Shown here: positions 50,832 to 59,161 of the stretch, piece after piece
Layout: the number at the start of each line of letters is the position of its first letter
Numbering within the stretch: position 1 is the first letter of the stretch
Origin: Minwuia thermotolerans
GTDB lineage: Bacteria > Pseudomonadota > Alphaproteobacteria > Minwuiales > Minwuiaceae
Direction of reading: 5' to 3'
DNA: 64,000 nucleotides
Assembly: GCF_002924445.1 (NCBI RefSeq)
Contig: NZ_PIGG01000040.1
Span: forward strand, 124,001 to 188,000
Translations under genes and position numbers: made by a program
Notes under the pieces: model-generated
What the model saw: the letters and a program-made list of their open reading frames with translations, nothing else
What the model was told of the DNA's origin: nothing
The model's database searches: none

Positions 50832-50917
50832 CCGGGGCGGCCGGCGGACGGGGTTAACGGCATCTTTACCGCCGCCGGCGAGGATGGCCGGATCGCGAGA
50901 AGCCGGGAGCTGGCCCG

Positions 50918-51133
50918 ATGTCCGACGTCTATCTGGAATATACGGTCATGGACGACATGGTCCGGGTCGCCGCCATCGACGAGGCGACGGGTACGGAAGC
51001 CATACTGATCGGTCCCGTCAGCGCCGGCCGCAAGGCCCTGAAGCAGGCCGCGATCCAGAAACTGGAATACGTGCTGGCGAAGCAGGCGAAGGCGGCCCGC
51101 TCCGACACCCCCCGCCCCGGCTACTGGGCGTAG
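50918..51133 (+). CDS. Small conserved protein, DUF6898-like
   Basis: This 71-residue protein has the pattern VYLEYTVMDDMVRVAAIDEATGTEAILIGP, followed by a helical tail (LKQAAIQKLEYVLAKQ). It resembles small proteins found throughout the alphaproteobacteria (DUF6898-like: a beta-sheet with a 'DxxTGxE' turn and a helix 'A..KLEYVL'). Function is unknown. The ATG at 50918 is preceded by GGGAGC. It is placed between an AMP ligase and pckA, transcribed towards pckA. Confidence 0.65.
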   Translation: MSDVYLEYTVMDDMVRVAAIDEATGTEAILIGPVSAGRKALKQAAIQKLEYVLAKQAKAARSDTPRPGYWA

Positions 51134-51247
51134 TTCACCTAATACCGGGGGTCGTTCCGGGAAGTGTTGTCCGGTGTCCTCGGACCTGATCCCGGGCGCC
51201 CGGTCCTTCAGAGAATTCAGCAGGCGCGCGGGCCCGCCAGACCATCC

Positions 51248-51264
51248 CCCCGCGCCATGCGGGG
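51248..51264. terminator. Short hairpin at the end of pckA
   Basis: CCCCGC-GCCAT-GCGGGG is a perfect 6-bp stem eight bases beyond the pckA stop on the minus strand. It may end pckA transcription, but there is no T run. The rest of the 138-base gap shows no other structure. Confidence 0.4.
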
Positions 51265-51271
51265 ACCCTGT

Positions 51272-52882
51272 CTACGCCGCCTTGCGCGGCGCCGCCTGGC
51301 GGATCTCGCTTTCGACGTAGCCCTCGAACTGGGTGAAGTTGTCGTTGAAGCGGCCCACCAGCTCTCCGGCCTTGGCGTCATAGGCGCCGCCGTCGTCCCA
51401 GGTGCCGCGCGGGTTGAGAACCTCCTCGGGCACCTCCGGACAGGCGGTCGGCACCTGAAAGCCGAAGTTCGGATCGGTCTTGGTCGGGACGTTGTCCAGC
51501 GAGCCGTCCAGGGCCGCGTTCAGCAGCGCGCGGGTGTAGGCGATGGGCATGCGCCGGCCGACGCCGTAGACGCCGCCGGTCCAGCCCGTGTTGACCAGCC
51601 AGCAGGCCGCGCCATGACGGGCGATCTTCTCGCCCAGCAGCTTGGCGTAGACCGAAGGATGGCGCGGCATGAACGGCGCGCCGAAACAGGTGGAGAAGGT
51701 CGCCTGCGGTTCGCTGCCGAGACCCTTTTCGGTGCCGGCCACCTTGGCGGTGTAGCCCGACAGGAAGTGATACATCGCCTGTTCCGGCGTCAGCTTCGCG
51801 ATGGGCGGCAGCACGCCGAAGGCGTCGGCGGTCAGCATGACCACGTTCTTCGGATGGCCCGCAACGCCGGTCGCCGAGGCGTTGGGGATGAAGTCGATCG
51901 GATAGGAGGCGCGCGTGTTCTGCGTCAGCGTGCCGTCGTCGAGATCGAGGACACCGCTCAGCGGGTCCATGACCACGTTCTCCAGCACCGTGCCGAACAT
52001 GCGCGTCGTCGCGTAGATCTCCGGCTCGGCGTCCGCCGAAAGGTTGATCACCTTGGCGTAGCAGCCACCCTCGAAGTTGAAGACTCCGTCATCCGACCAG
52101 CCATGCTCGTCATCGCCGATCAGTTCGCGGCGCGGGTCGGCCGACAGCGTTGTCTTGCCGGTGCCGGAAAGGCCGAAGAAGATCGCCGAATCGCCCGCCT
52201 CGCCGACGTTGATCGAACAGTGCATCGGCATCACCTGGCGCGCCGGCAGCAGGTAGTTGAGGATTGAGAACACCGACTTCTTGATCTCGCCGGCATAGTG
52301 GGTGCCGCCGATGATCACGATCTTCTTCGCGAAGTTGGCGATGATGAAGCAGTCGGAGCGGGTGCCGTCGCGCTCGGGCGAGGCGCGGAAGTTCGGCGCC
52401 TGGATGACGGTGAACTCGGGATCGAACCCGGCCAGCTCATCCGCCGTCGGCTGGATGAACATGTTGCGCGCGAACAGGTTGTGCCAGGCCTTCTCGGTAA
52501 TCACCCGCACGCCCAGCCGGTAGTCGCGCGACGCGCCCGCCCAGCAGTCCTGCACGAAGACCTCCCGGCCGCTCAGATAGCCCTGCACGCGGGCCAGCAG
52601 GGCGTCAAAACGGTCGGCGTCGAAGGGCTTGTTGATCGCGCCCCACGAGATCTCGCTCTCGGAAGACGGTTCCTTGACGATGAACTTGTCCTGGGCCGAG
52701 CGGCCGGTATGCACGCCCGTCGTCGCGACCAGCGGACCGCCCACGCCCAGCTTGCCCTCGCCGCGGGCCAGCGCAGCGGTGTAGAGCGCGGCGGTGCCGT
52801 AGTTCCAGTGCGCCGTCGCCACGCCGTCCAGCCCCAGTCGGTCCAGCCCGTTGCTGCTGATCGTCGGTCCCAGGTTCTCCAA
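51272..52882 (-). CDS. pckA: Phosphoenolpyruvate carboxykinase (ATP)
   Basis: This 536-residue gluconeogenic enzyme converts oxaloacetate and ATP to PEP. The P-loop [18 protein letters not shown] is near residue 234, followed by [10 protein letters not shown] (metal site). Also present are [12 protein letters not shown] and a nearby [17 protein letters not shown]. The N-terminal third includes [21 protein letters not shown], typical of ATP-dependent enzymes (not GTP). Length is as expected. It is needed for growth on organic acids and matches maeB. A pair of direct repeats lies 150 bases upstream of its start. Confidence 0.97.
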   Translation of the reverse strand: MENLGPTISSNGLDRLGLDGVATAHWNYGTAALYTAALARGEGKLGVGGPLVATTGVHTGRSAQDKFIVKEPSSESEISWGAINKPFDADRFDALLARVQGYLSGREVFVQDCWAGASRDYRLGVRVITEKAWHNLFARNMFIQPTADELAGFDPEFTVIQAPNFRASPERDGTRSDCFIIANFAKKIVIIGGTHYAGEIKKSVFSILNYLLPARQVMPMHCSINVGEAGDSAIFFGLSGTGKTTLSADPRRELIGDDEHGWSDDGVFNFEGGCYAKVINLSADAEPEIYATTRMFGTVLENVVMDPLSGVLDLDDGTLTQNTRASYPIDFIPNASATGVAGHPKNVVMLTADAFGVLPPIAKLTPEQAMYHFLSGYTAKVAGTEKGLGSEPQATFSTCFGAPFMPRHPSVYAKLLGEKIARHGAACWLVNTGWTGGVYGVGRRMPIAYTRALLNAALDGSLDNVPTKTDPNFGFQVPTACPEVPEEVLNPRGTWDDGGAYDAKAGELVGRFNDNFTQFEGYVESEIRQAAPRKAA

Positions 52883-53031
52883 AGCTTCCTCCCGATGGAA
52901 TAGGTCCCGCCACGGCGTCGGACGCCAGAAACAGATGCGGAAGTAACGCCCTTCTCCGCGTCACCCTGATTCCGCGCGCTGTCACGAAAGAGCCGCAACC
53001 ATATCCAAGGCGGCGACCGTTTCAACCGGAT

Positions 53032-53069
53032 TTACTGTCACATGCCGTGCGTTACTGTCACATGCCGTG
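53032..53069. promoter_or_regulatory. Tandem 18-bp direct repeats upstream of pckA and hugZ-like gene
   Basis: TTACTGTCACATGCCGTG occurs at 53032-53049 and again at 53052-53069, a period of 20 bases, i.e. two helical turns. On the minus strand the site is about 150-190 bases upstream of the pckA ATG. Two identical copies on the same face of DNA suggest binding by a dimeric regulator. The rest of the 219-base gap shows nothing else. Confidence 0.55.
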
Positions 53070-53101
53070 AGAAGGATTCGCAACAGACTTTCGGATTGTT
53101 T

Positions 53102-53827
53102 TCATCCGCGCCCGCGCGCCGTCCTCACCAGCCGGACCAGTTCCGCACGGGCGCCGTCGGCATCCGCAACGGGCTTGCCGAAGGCGACACGGCAGTGCGC
53201 ACCGGCGCGCGCCAGGTCCGCGCCTTCCGGGTCGACGCCGGTCATGCGCCAGCCGACGCCGTCCTGTCCGCAGAGTACGTTGGCATAGAGGCCGACCGCG
53301 TCCGAATGATCCTCGTTCATGTGCCGGACGATGCCCGACTCGGCCCCGGCCAGCGCGGCCGCGCCGGAAACGTCGGTCAGCAGGCTGTCCGCGTCCACCC
53401 AGTCGATCCGCCCGAAGCCGGCGACGATGTGGGCGCGCTCGGGCTCGATTCGCCAGAAGGCGAAGTCGCCGAAGCCGGCGTACATGGCCGCCGAGGGGTG
53501 ACGGGCGAGGAACCGCGCCTTGGCGTGTTCGTCGTCGGTCTTCGCCGCCCGGCCCAGCACGGTGACCCGCGGCCCGGTCAGGCGCTCGCGATGGCCGCCG
53601 GTGCCGTCGAACAGCAGCGAAACCCGGTCGTCGCGGGCGAGGTTCTTCGTGTGCTCGGCCAGGGTCGAGATCAGCAGGATCGGCCGCGCCGCATGATCGA
53701 CCGCCGTCAGCACCAGGGAGCCGTAGGGCCAGCCGTCGGCGCCCAGTCCTGTCGAGAGCACCGCCGTCGGCTCGCTCCGCATCAGCCGCCGCGATTCGGC
53801 GGCCGCGTCCTGGCCTGCGCCGCTCAT
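53102..53827 (-). CDS. HugZ-like haem-utilisation/pyridoxamine oxidase-fold protein
   Basis: This 241-residue protein has a split-barrel FMN-like domain (RLMRSEPTAVLSTGLGADGWPYGSLVL, TLAEHTKNLARDDRVSLLFDG, and the LGRAAKTDD stretch) followed by a DUF2470-like C-terminal domain (SGIVRHMNEDHSDAVGLYANVLCG). This two-domain plan is that of HugZ/HutZ haem-degrading proteins. No haem transporter genes are near, so its role is inferred. The start at 53827 overlaps the stop of the mesaconyl-CoA hydratase gene (ATGA). It may function in redox or haem metabolism. Confidence 0.8.
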   Translation of the reverse strand: MSGAGQDAAAESRRLMRSEPTAVLSTGLGADGWPYGSLVLTAVDHAARPILLISTLAEHTKNLARDDRVSLLFDGTGGHRERLTGPRVTVLGRAAKTDDEHAKARFLARHPSAAMYAGFGDFAFWRIEPERAHIVAGFGRIDWVDADSLLTDVSGAAALAGAESGIVRHMNEDHSDAVGLYANVLCGQDGVGWRMTGVDPEGADLARAGAHCRVAFGKPVADADGARAELVRLVRTARGRG

Positions 53828-54867
53828 TTCACCATCAGCGCCCAGTAGTCGAGGTCCAGCACCACCGAAGGATCGCGCTTGCCGTCTTCGGCCTTGTCGG
53901 GGAAGTCTACGGCCGCGTGGTCCTTGCAGGCGACGGTGCGCAACCGCAGCGCGCCCACCGGCCCCGGCAGGTCGGCGGTCTCCAGCACCTCCGACCAGGC
54001 GTAGATGGTGTCGCCCGCGAAGGTCGGCGCGGTATGCGCCCCGCCGTTGATCGCCGCGATCCACATGGCCGGCGCCAGGCCGTTGTAGCTCAGCGACCGC
54101 GCGAGACTGATGATGTGGCCGCCATAGATCAGCCGCCGCCCGAACCGGCCCTGGCCCTCGGTGTGCTGGTTGAAGTGCACCCTGGCCGTGTTCTGGTAGA
54201 GCCGGGTCGCCATCATGTGCTCGGCTTCCTCGATGGTGACGCCGTCGGCATGGTCGATGCGCTCGCCCGCCTGGTAGTCGCCGAAGCGGTGCGGCTGGCC
54301 CACCCAGGCCGCGTTGTAGCCCGCGGCCTCGATGTCGGGGATCGCCAGGTCGCCCGGGTCGACGCGGGCCGGCAGGTCGGGCACCACCGGCGCGGGCGCC
54401 GGCGCATTCTCGTCGCGCTTGCGGATCATCACCCAGCGGCAGTAGTCGAGCACCGTCTCGCCGGCCTGGTTGGTGCCGGTCGAGTTGACGTAGACCGTGC
54501 CGGTCTTGCCGTTGGAATTCTCCTTCAGCCCGATCACCTTCGAGGCGGCGGCCAGCGTGTCGCCGGGAAAGACCGGGGCCAGGAAGCGGCCCCGGGCGTA
54601 GCCCAGATTGGCCACGGCGTTGAGCGAGACGTCGGGCACGGTCTTGCCGAAGACGATGTGGAAGACCAGCCAGTCGTCGACCGGCGCGCCGGGATAGCCC
54701 AGCGCCTGCGCGGCCATATCCGCGCTCTGCAGCGCGAAGCGCCCGCCATAGAGCGCGGTGTAGAGCGCCACCTCGCCCTCGGTGATGGTCCGCGGCGTGG
54801 CGTGGACCAGCTCCTGCCCGATCTCGAAATCCTCGAAGAAATTGCCTGGTTTGGTCTTGTCCGACAT
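53824..54867 (-). CDS. mch: Mesaconyl-CoA hydratase (double-hotdog MaoC family)
   Basis: This 347-residue double-hotdog hydratase has the MaoC-type first half (GNFFEDFEIGQELVHATPRT, TEGEVALYTALYGGRFALQSADM) and second half (DHADGVTIEEAEHMMATRLYQN, RLIYGGHIISLARSLSYNG). The opening and the LGYARGRFLAPVFPGDTL, GLKENSNGKTGTVYV segments are those of mesaconyl-CoA hydratase (beta-methylmalyl-CoA dehydratase) of the ethylmalonyl-CoA pathway. The start at 54867 follows GGAG; the 15-codon extension is not conserved. If correct, this bacterium assimilates acetyl-CoA without the glyoxylate bypass. Confidence 0.78.
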   Translation of the reverse strand: MSDKTKPGNFFEDFEIGQELVHATPRTITEGEVALYTALYGGRFALQSADMAAQALGYPGAPVDDWLVFHIVFGKTVPDVSLNAVANLGYARGRFLAPVFPGDTLAAASKVIGLKENSNGKTGTVYVNSTGTNQAGETVLDYCRWVMIRKRDENAPAPAPVVPDLPARVDPGDLAIPDIEAAGYNAAWVGQPHRFGDYQAGERIDHADGVTIEEAEHMMATRLYQNTARVHFNQHTEGQGRFGRRLIYGGHIISLARSLSYNGLAPAMWIAAINGGAHTAPTFAGDTIYAWSEVLETADLPGPVGALRLRTVACKDHAAVDFPDKAEDGKRDPSVVLDLDYWALMVK

Positions 54868-54918
54868 GGGCGCTCCGGCTGGGTTGAGTTGGTGGATGAA
54901 GGCGTTTTCCACCTATCA

Positions 54919-56298
54919 CTAATCCTTCGGGGGCTCCACCGCCTCGTCCGGCCGCCGGGACGCCGCGCCGTCGCCGCCCCTTTCCACCACCTCCAGCGGG
55001 TTGCGGAAATAGACCTCGCGGTGCGGGAAGGGGATGGTGACGCCGTGCTCCTGGAAGGTGTCCCAGAGCGCCAGCATCACCTTGCCCTTGATGTTGACCA
55101 CGCCGTCCGCCGGGTCGCGGATCCAGAAGCGCAGCACGAACTTCAACGAGCTGTCGCCGAACTCGACGAAGTGGCAGACCGGCGTCGGCGTCTTCAGCAC
55201 CCGGTCGGCGGATCGCGCGGCCTCGACGGCGAGTTCCCGGACCTGATGGGGATTGCTGCCATAGGCGACGCCAAAGGCGATCTCCAGGCGGACATTGGTG
55301 TCCGTGTAGGACCAGTTGATCACCCGGTTGGTGATCAGGTCCTCGTTGGGAATCAGGTACTCCCGCCCGTCGCGGGTGATGACGGAGACGTAGCGCGCCT
55401 GCAGCCTGGTGATCCAGCCGAAGGTCTCGTCCAGTTCGATCACGTCGCCGGGCTTGATCGACTTGTCCATCAGCAGGATGAAGCCGCTGACCAGGTTGGA
55501 GATCACCTTCTGCAGGCCGAAGCCGAGGCCGAGGCCCAGCGCGCCGCCGAACACCGCCAGCGCCGTCAGATCGATGCCGGTCAGGTCGAGGGCCACGAGC
55601 ACCGCGAGCGACAGCACGACGATGCGGAACAGCTTGGCCAGCAGCACCCGCGTGGCCGGCCGCAGATCCTGGCTGGCCTCCAGCCTGCTTTCCACCAGGC
55701 GGCTGGCCAGCACCGACAGCCAGATCAGGATGACCGAGAGTCCGATGGCGTTGACCACGGAAAGCGCCGTGATCCGCGTGTCGCCGATGCTCAGGCCGAT
55801 ATTGTCCAGCGCATCCACGGTCGCCGGCAGGATGCCGAGGATGTTCAGCGCCGCCACCAGCCAGATGACGAAGGCGACCGAACGCGCCAGCGCCTTGTTG
55901 CGGATGATGCGGGAGATGATGGAAATCACCACCCAGGCCGTGACCAGATTGGCGAGCACGCCGAGCAGTTCGGTCCTGGCCGGCGGCGCATTGGCCAGCA
56001 CGATGACGGCCAGCCAGAGCAGGATCATGTAGAGAATCTGCTGCCGGCGGCTGACGAACAGCATGACGAAGCGCTGCAGCGTGCGCTGCCCGGCCATCCG
56101 TCCGACCAGACCGAGCAGCAGCGGCCCGGAACGGCGCCGCAGCCAGACAGAGGCGAGCAGCAGCCCCAGCGCCAGCGCCATCTGCAGCAGCACCCATCGC
56201 TCCAGCACCCGCTCGGTCCAGAAGGCGCGGTCCTGGATCAGCGGCAGGACCTCGCCGATCCACTGACTCAGTTCCTGTACGAGCGGGATTTCCTCCAT
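54919..56298 (-). CDS. MscS-family mechanosensitive channel
   Basis: This 459-residue inner-membrane protein has about five to six hydrophobic helices (ALGLLLASVWL, FVMLFVSRRQQILYMILLWLAVIVLA, LVTAWVVISIIS and others) before the MscS core. The core includes LAVFGGALGLGLGFGLQKVISNL (TM3 pore helix), SIKPGDVIELDETFGWI and the beta-domain YLIPNEDLITNRVINWSYTD. It opens under membrane tension and protects against osmotic down-shock. The C-terminal tail is charged. It lies between the D-aminoacylase and hydratase genes on the same strand, eight bases from the former. Confidence 0.92.
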   Translation of the reverse strand: MEEIPLVQELSQWIGEVLPLIQDRAFWTERVLERWVLLQMALALGLLLASVWLRRRSGPLLLGLVGRMAGQRTLQRFVMLFVSRRQQILYMILLWLAVIVLANAPPARTELLGVLANLVTAWVVISIISRIIRNKALARSVAFVIWLVAALNILGILPATVDALDNIGLSIGDTRITALSVVNAIGLSVILIWLSVLASRLVESRLEASQDLRPATRVLLAKLFRIVVLSLAVLVALDLTGIDLTALAVFGGALGLGLGFGLQKVISNLVSGFILLMDKSIKPGDVIELDETFGWITRLQARYVSVITRDGREYLIPNEDLITNRVINWSYTDTNVRLEIAFGVAYGSNPHQVRELAVEAARSADRVLKTPTPVCHFVEFGDSSLKFVLRFWIRDPADGVVNIKGKVMLALWDTFQEHGVTIPFPHREVYFRNPLEVVERGGDGAASRRPDEAVEPPKD

Positions 56299-56306
56299 TC
56301 AGGGCG

Positions 56307-58010
56307 CTATTCGGCCGCGGCCCGTTCCGGCCTCGCGCTGCGGCGGCGGAGAACCCGGCCGGGACCGGCGACGTCCCTGTAGCCCTTGCCGTCATGCACC
56401 TGCACCCCGTTGACCCAGGTGCCCTTCAGCCCCGGCGCCTCCCGCACCAGCCGCTCCCCGCCCGCGGGCAGGTCGGCCAGCTTGATGGTCTTCGAGAGCT
56501 TCAGCGCCGCCGGGTCGAAGCGGATGAAGTCGGCCGCCGCGCCGGGGCGCAGCTCGCCGCGGCCGTCCAGGCCATAGATCCGCGCCGGCTCCGAGGTCAG
56601 CTTGGCGATGGCCTGGGCCAGGGTGAACTTCTGCGCCTCGCGCACCCAGTGGCTGAGGAAATGGATGCCGAAGCCGGCATCGCAGAACAGCGTGTGATGG
56701 GCGCCGGCGTCGGAGAGGCTGACCAGGTTGCCGGGCATCGCCAGCAGTTCCGCCACGCGGTCCTCCTCGACGTTCAGCAGCTTGGCGGTGAAGACCGTCT
56801 TCAGGTCTTCCGCCAGCGCCAGGTCGAGACAGGCGTCCAGCGGATCCTTGCCCTGCCGCTGGCCCAGATCGGCCAGGGTCAGACCGACCAGGTCCGCGTT
56901 CTCCGGCTTCTGCGCGATGGTGATCTCCACCCGGTCCCAGTGACCGTTGAAGATGCGGGTGCCCGACGGCTTCGCCAGATCGTCGCGGATGCGCCGGCGT
57001 ACGGCCGGGTCGGCGAAGGCGCGCTTCAGTTCCGCGGCGTCCTCGCTGCCGGGCCAGCCGTCGATGGTCAGCATCGGGTAGGCGGCCTCCAGCGTGAAAT
57101 CCATGGACAGCGGCTGGCAGGAGCATTGCGGAAAGACCGGCCGGCCCTTCTCGCGCTCGGCGGCGCATTCGCGGGCGAGGCCGATGGCGCGCTCGGGCTG
57201 GTTGGAATAGTGCAGCAGCGGCGCATAGATCGTCGCCCCCTGCGACAGCTCGGCCAGTTCGCCCAGAAGCGGGATGGAGGTGGCGTTGCCGCAGGTCGCC
57301 ATCATGATGCCGCCGCCCCCGGCCTCGCCCAGGGTGCGGGCGAAGGCGCGGAACTCGGCGTCGTCGGCCATGCGCGACGGCACGGGCCGGTTGCCGGCGC
57401 CGAAATGGTTCTCGAAGGTGGACGAACCCATGCCCAGCGCGCCGGCCGCCAGCGCGTCGCGGAACAGCGCCTGCATTTCCGCCAGTTCCGCCTCGGTCGC
57501 GGCGCGCTCGGAGCCCGCATCGCCCATCACCGCCGTGCGCATCACCGAATGCGAGGCCAGGGCCGCGACGTTCGGGAAGGGCCGCTTGGCCTGGATCAGG
57601 TCGAGATACTCGTCGAAGCTCTCGAACGACCAGTCGACGCCCGCGTGCAGGCTTTCCAGCGACATGGCCTCCACGACGGAGAGATTGGCGAGAATCGTGT
57701 CCCGCGCCGCCGGCGGCGCCGGGGCGATGCCGAAGCCGCAATTGCCGATGACCACCGTGGTGACCCCCAGCGCCGGCGACGGCGAGGCCGTCGGGTCCCA
57801 GGTCAGCTGGGCGTCGTAGTGGGTGTGGACGTCGACGATGCCCGGGGCGATGGCGTCGCCGCCGGCGTCGATCTCCTCGGCGCCCCGGCCATCGACCTTG
57901 CCGACCGCGCCGACCACGCCGTCCCGGACCGCCAGATCGCCTTCGACCGGATCGTTGCCCAGCCCGTCGTAGATCCGCGCATTGCGGATCACCAGATCCC
58001 AGTCGCTCAC
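56307..58010 (-). CDS. N-acyl-D-amino-acid deacylase family amidohydrolase
   Basis: This 567-residue amidohydrolase has the D-aminoacylase pattern: NARIYDGLGNDPVEGDLAVRDG, the metal site IVDVHTHYDAQLTWDPT, VIGNCGFGIAP (Cys), later QCSCQPLSMDFT, and the Asp ligand in SLSDAGAHHTLFCDAGFG. The final part contains the RPGAAADFIRFDPAALKLS strand. It probably hydrolyses N-acyl-D-amino acids or a similar amide. Complete in length. It lies eight bases upstream of mscS, so the two are in one operon on the minus strand. Confidence 0.88.
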   Translation of the reverse strand: MSDWDLVIRNARIYDGLGNDPVEGDLAVRDGVVGAVGKVDGRGAEEIDAGGDAIAPGIVDVHTHYDAQLTWDPTASPSPALGVTTVVIGNCGFGIAPAPPAARDTILANLSVVEAMSLESLHAGVDWSFESFDEYLDLIQAKRPFPNVAALASHSVMRTAVMGDAGSERAATEAELAEMQALFRDALAAGALGMGSSTFENHFGAGNRPVPSRMADDAEFRAFARTLGEAGGGGIMMATCGNATSIPLLGELAELSQGATIYAPLLHYSNQPERAIGLARECAAEREKGRPVFPQCSCQPLSMDFTLEAAYPMLTIDGWPGSEDAAELKRAFADPAVRRRIRDDLAKPSGTRIFNGHWDRVEITIAQKPENADLVGLTLADLGQRQGKDPLDACLDLALAEDLKTVFTAKLLNVEEDRVAELLAMPGNLVSLSDAGAHHTLFCDAGFGIHFLSHWVREAQKFTLAQAIAKLTSEPARIYGLDGRGELRPGAAADFIRFDPAALKLSKTIKLADLPAGGERLVREAPGLKGTWVNGVQVHDGKGYRDVAGPGRVLRRRSARPERAAAE

Positions 58011-58078
58011 CGTCGCCTCCTCCCGTTTACGCCGGTGAGGAGTCTGCCACCCGCCCGGACAGGCGGCAATGGCGGGGG

Positions 58079-58495
58079 CTATTTCGCCTTGCCGCCGAAT
58101 TTCTCCACCGTGCGGAAGGCGCCGAGGCCGAGCATGCCGAGCAGCACGGTCAGCAGTTCCTCCATGGCAAGATCGGGCGGCATGGAGGCCTGCAGACCGG
58201 TGTTGAGAATCGTCCAGGCGAGCAGATCGCGGGCGACGAAGTTGTAGAACAGCGCCATCCCGCAGACCCAGCCGATGAACGGCCGCCAGCCGGCAACGAA
58301 GACGGAGCGGTGGCCGGCCTCCACCTTGTTCAGTTCCGCCTGCACCAGCGACGGCTGCATCATCAGCCGGGCCTTGATCAGGCCGGCGGCGCGCTTCTCC
58401 TCGTCGGTCTCGACGAAACGGTCGATGATGCCGGCGACGCCCTCGGCGGCGGAGAGCACCGCGCCGCCGAACAGGTTCTGCAGCAGGCCCGTCAC
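58079..58495 (-). CDS. Three-helix holin of gene-transfer/phage release type
   Basis: This 138-residue protein matches the GTA-type '3TM holin' family. A short amphipathic start (LLQNLFGGAVLSAAEGV) is followed by a charged helix, then HRSVFVAGWRPFIGWVCG with ALFYNFVARDLLAW and ELLTVLLGMLGLGAFRTVEK, i.e. two or three membrane helices. Motif RSVFVAGWRPF...G is the family hallmark. Holins open the inner membrane at the end of the lytic phase. GTG start at 58495 shares GTGA with the upstream gene stop. It ends the unit that begins with the tail fibre. No endolysin gene follows. Confidence 0.82.
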   Translation of the reverse strand: MTGLLQNLFGGAVLSAAEGVAGIIDRFVETDEEKRAAGLIKARLMMQPSLVQAELNKVEAGHRSVFVAGWRPFIGWVCGMALFYNFVARDLLAWTILNTGLQASMPPDLAMEELLTVLLGMLGLGAFRTVEKFGGKAK

Positions 58496-58848
58496 CGCGC
58501 TGCCTCCGCCGTCGCCCGGCGGCGCTCGGCCAGCAGCATCTCGTGGATTCGTTCCACCTGGACGCCGATCGCGCGGGTGCGTTCGTCCACCTGCCCGACG
58601 CCGCGGTCGAGGCGCGTCAGGCCCGTGTCCAGCCCCTCGATACGCCGCCAGATACGCTCCCGCACCTCCGCCGCGCGGACCAGTTCGTGCTCCAGCCGCT
58701 GGACCCGCCCGTCCAGCGAAGCGCCCCACCAGATGGCGGCGGCGAGGTAGCCGACCAGACCCAGGCCGCCCGCCAGCAGGGACCGCACCGGAATGGCCGC
58801 CGTTCGCGCGGATGCGGCTTCCCCGGTCATCGTCATGGCCGCCGGCAT
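58492..58848 (-). CDS. Membrane-anchored coiled-coil protein of the lysis cassette
   Basis: This 118-residue protein has one membrane helix (LLAGGLGLVGYLAAAIWWG, about 24-42) and then a long coiled coil (LDGRVQRLEHELVRAAEVRERI...RAIGVQVERIHEMLLAERRRA). That plan resembles the inner-membrane spanin (Rz-type) of phages, which works with holin and endolysin, though no outer-membrane partner is seen. The start at 58848 (TGAAATG) directly follows the stop of the previous gene with no strong ribosome site. It overlaps the holin start. Confidence 0.6.
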   Translation of the reverse strand: MPAAMTMTGEAASARTAAIPVRSLLAGGLGLVGYLAAAIWWGASLDGRVQRLEHELVRAAEVRERIWRRIEGLDTGLTRLDRGVGQVDERTRAIGVQVERIHEMLLAERRRATAEAAR

Positions 58849-58849
58849 T

Positions 58850-59161
58850 TCAGGGAAACCGCCGGTGCGGCGTCGCCGGCGCCGGATCGAGCACCCAGGG
58901 CGCAAGAGCGGCGGGCAGGATCGCGCCCGGGCGGAGGCGCAGATTGACGTGCCAGCCGGGTTGCGTCTCCGCCGGCGCGAGCTCCGTGTCGTCGGGGCCG
59001 AGAACGGGCGGCAGGCGGATCTCGCCCACCAGGTCGATCATGGCCGCGCCGGCGCGGGCGACCGGCTGCGCGGCCACGGGCGCCGGCCAGCCGGCGGCGG
59101 CGAAGGCCGCCTCCATCCCGGCATTGTCGGCGAACCTGAGATAAAGGTCGGTGCTGGTCAT
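58850..59161 (-). CDS. Phage-associated small protein of unknown function
   Basis: This 103-residue protein of a type common beside phage tail fibres begins MTSTDLYLRFADNAGMEAAF and ends with WHVNLRLRPG, LPAALAPWVLDPAPATPHRRF. Proteins ending in 'WHVNLR...ALAPxxVxPxxPxRVF' recur next to tail-fibre genes in prophages of alphaproteobacteria. Its function is unknown; probably a virion or fibre accessory. Start overlaps the tail fibre stop (ATGA). Confidence 0.6.
   Translation of the reverse strand: MTSTDLYLRFADNAGMEAAFAAAGWPAPVAAQPVARAGAAMIDLVGEIRLPPVLGPDDTELAPAETQPGWHVNLRLRPGAILPAALAPWVLDPAPATPHRRFP

Noticed and set aside
53102-56395. Very long minus-strand reading frame of about 1,097 codons running across the HugZ-like, mch and mscS genes
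   Set aside because: It is a shadow of GC-rich coding in another frame over most of its length; only its last part (from 53827) is a real gene. The rest is Arg/Gly-rich with no domains.
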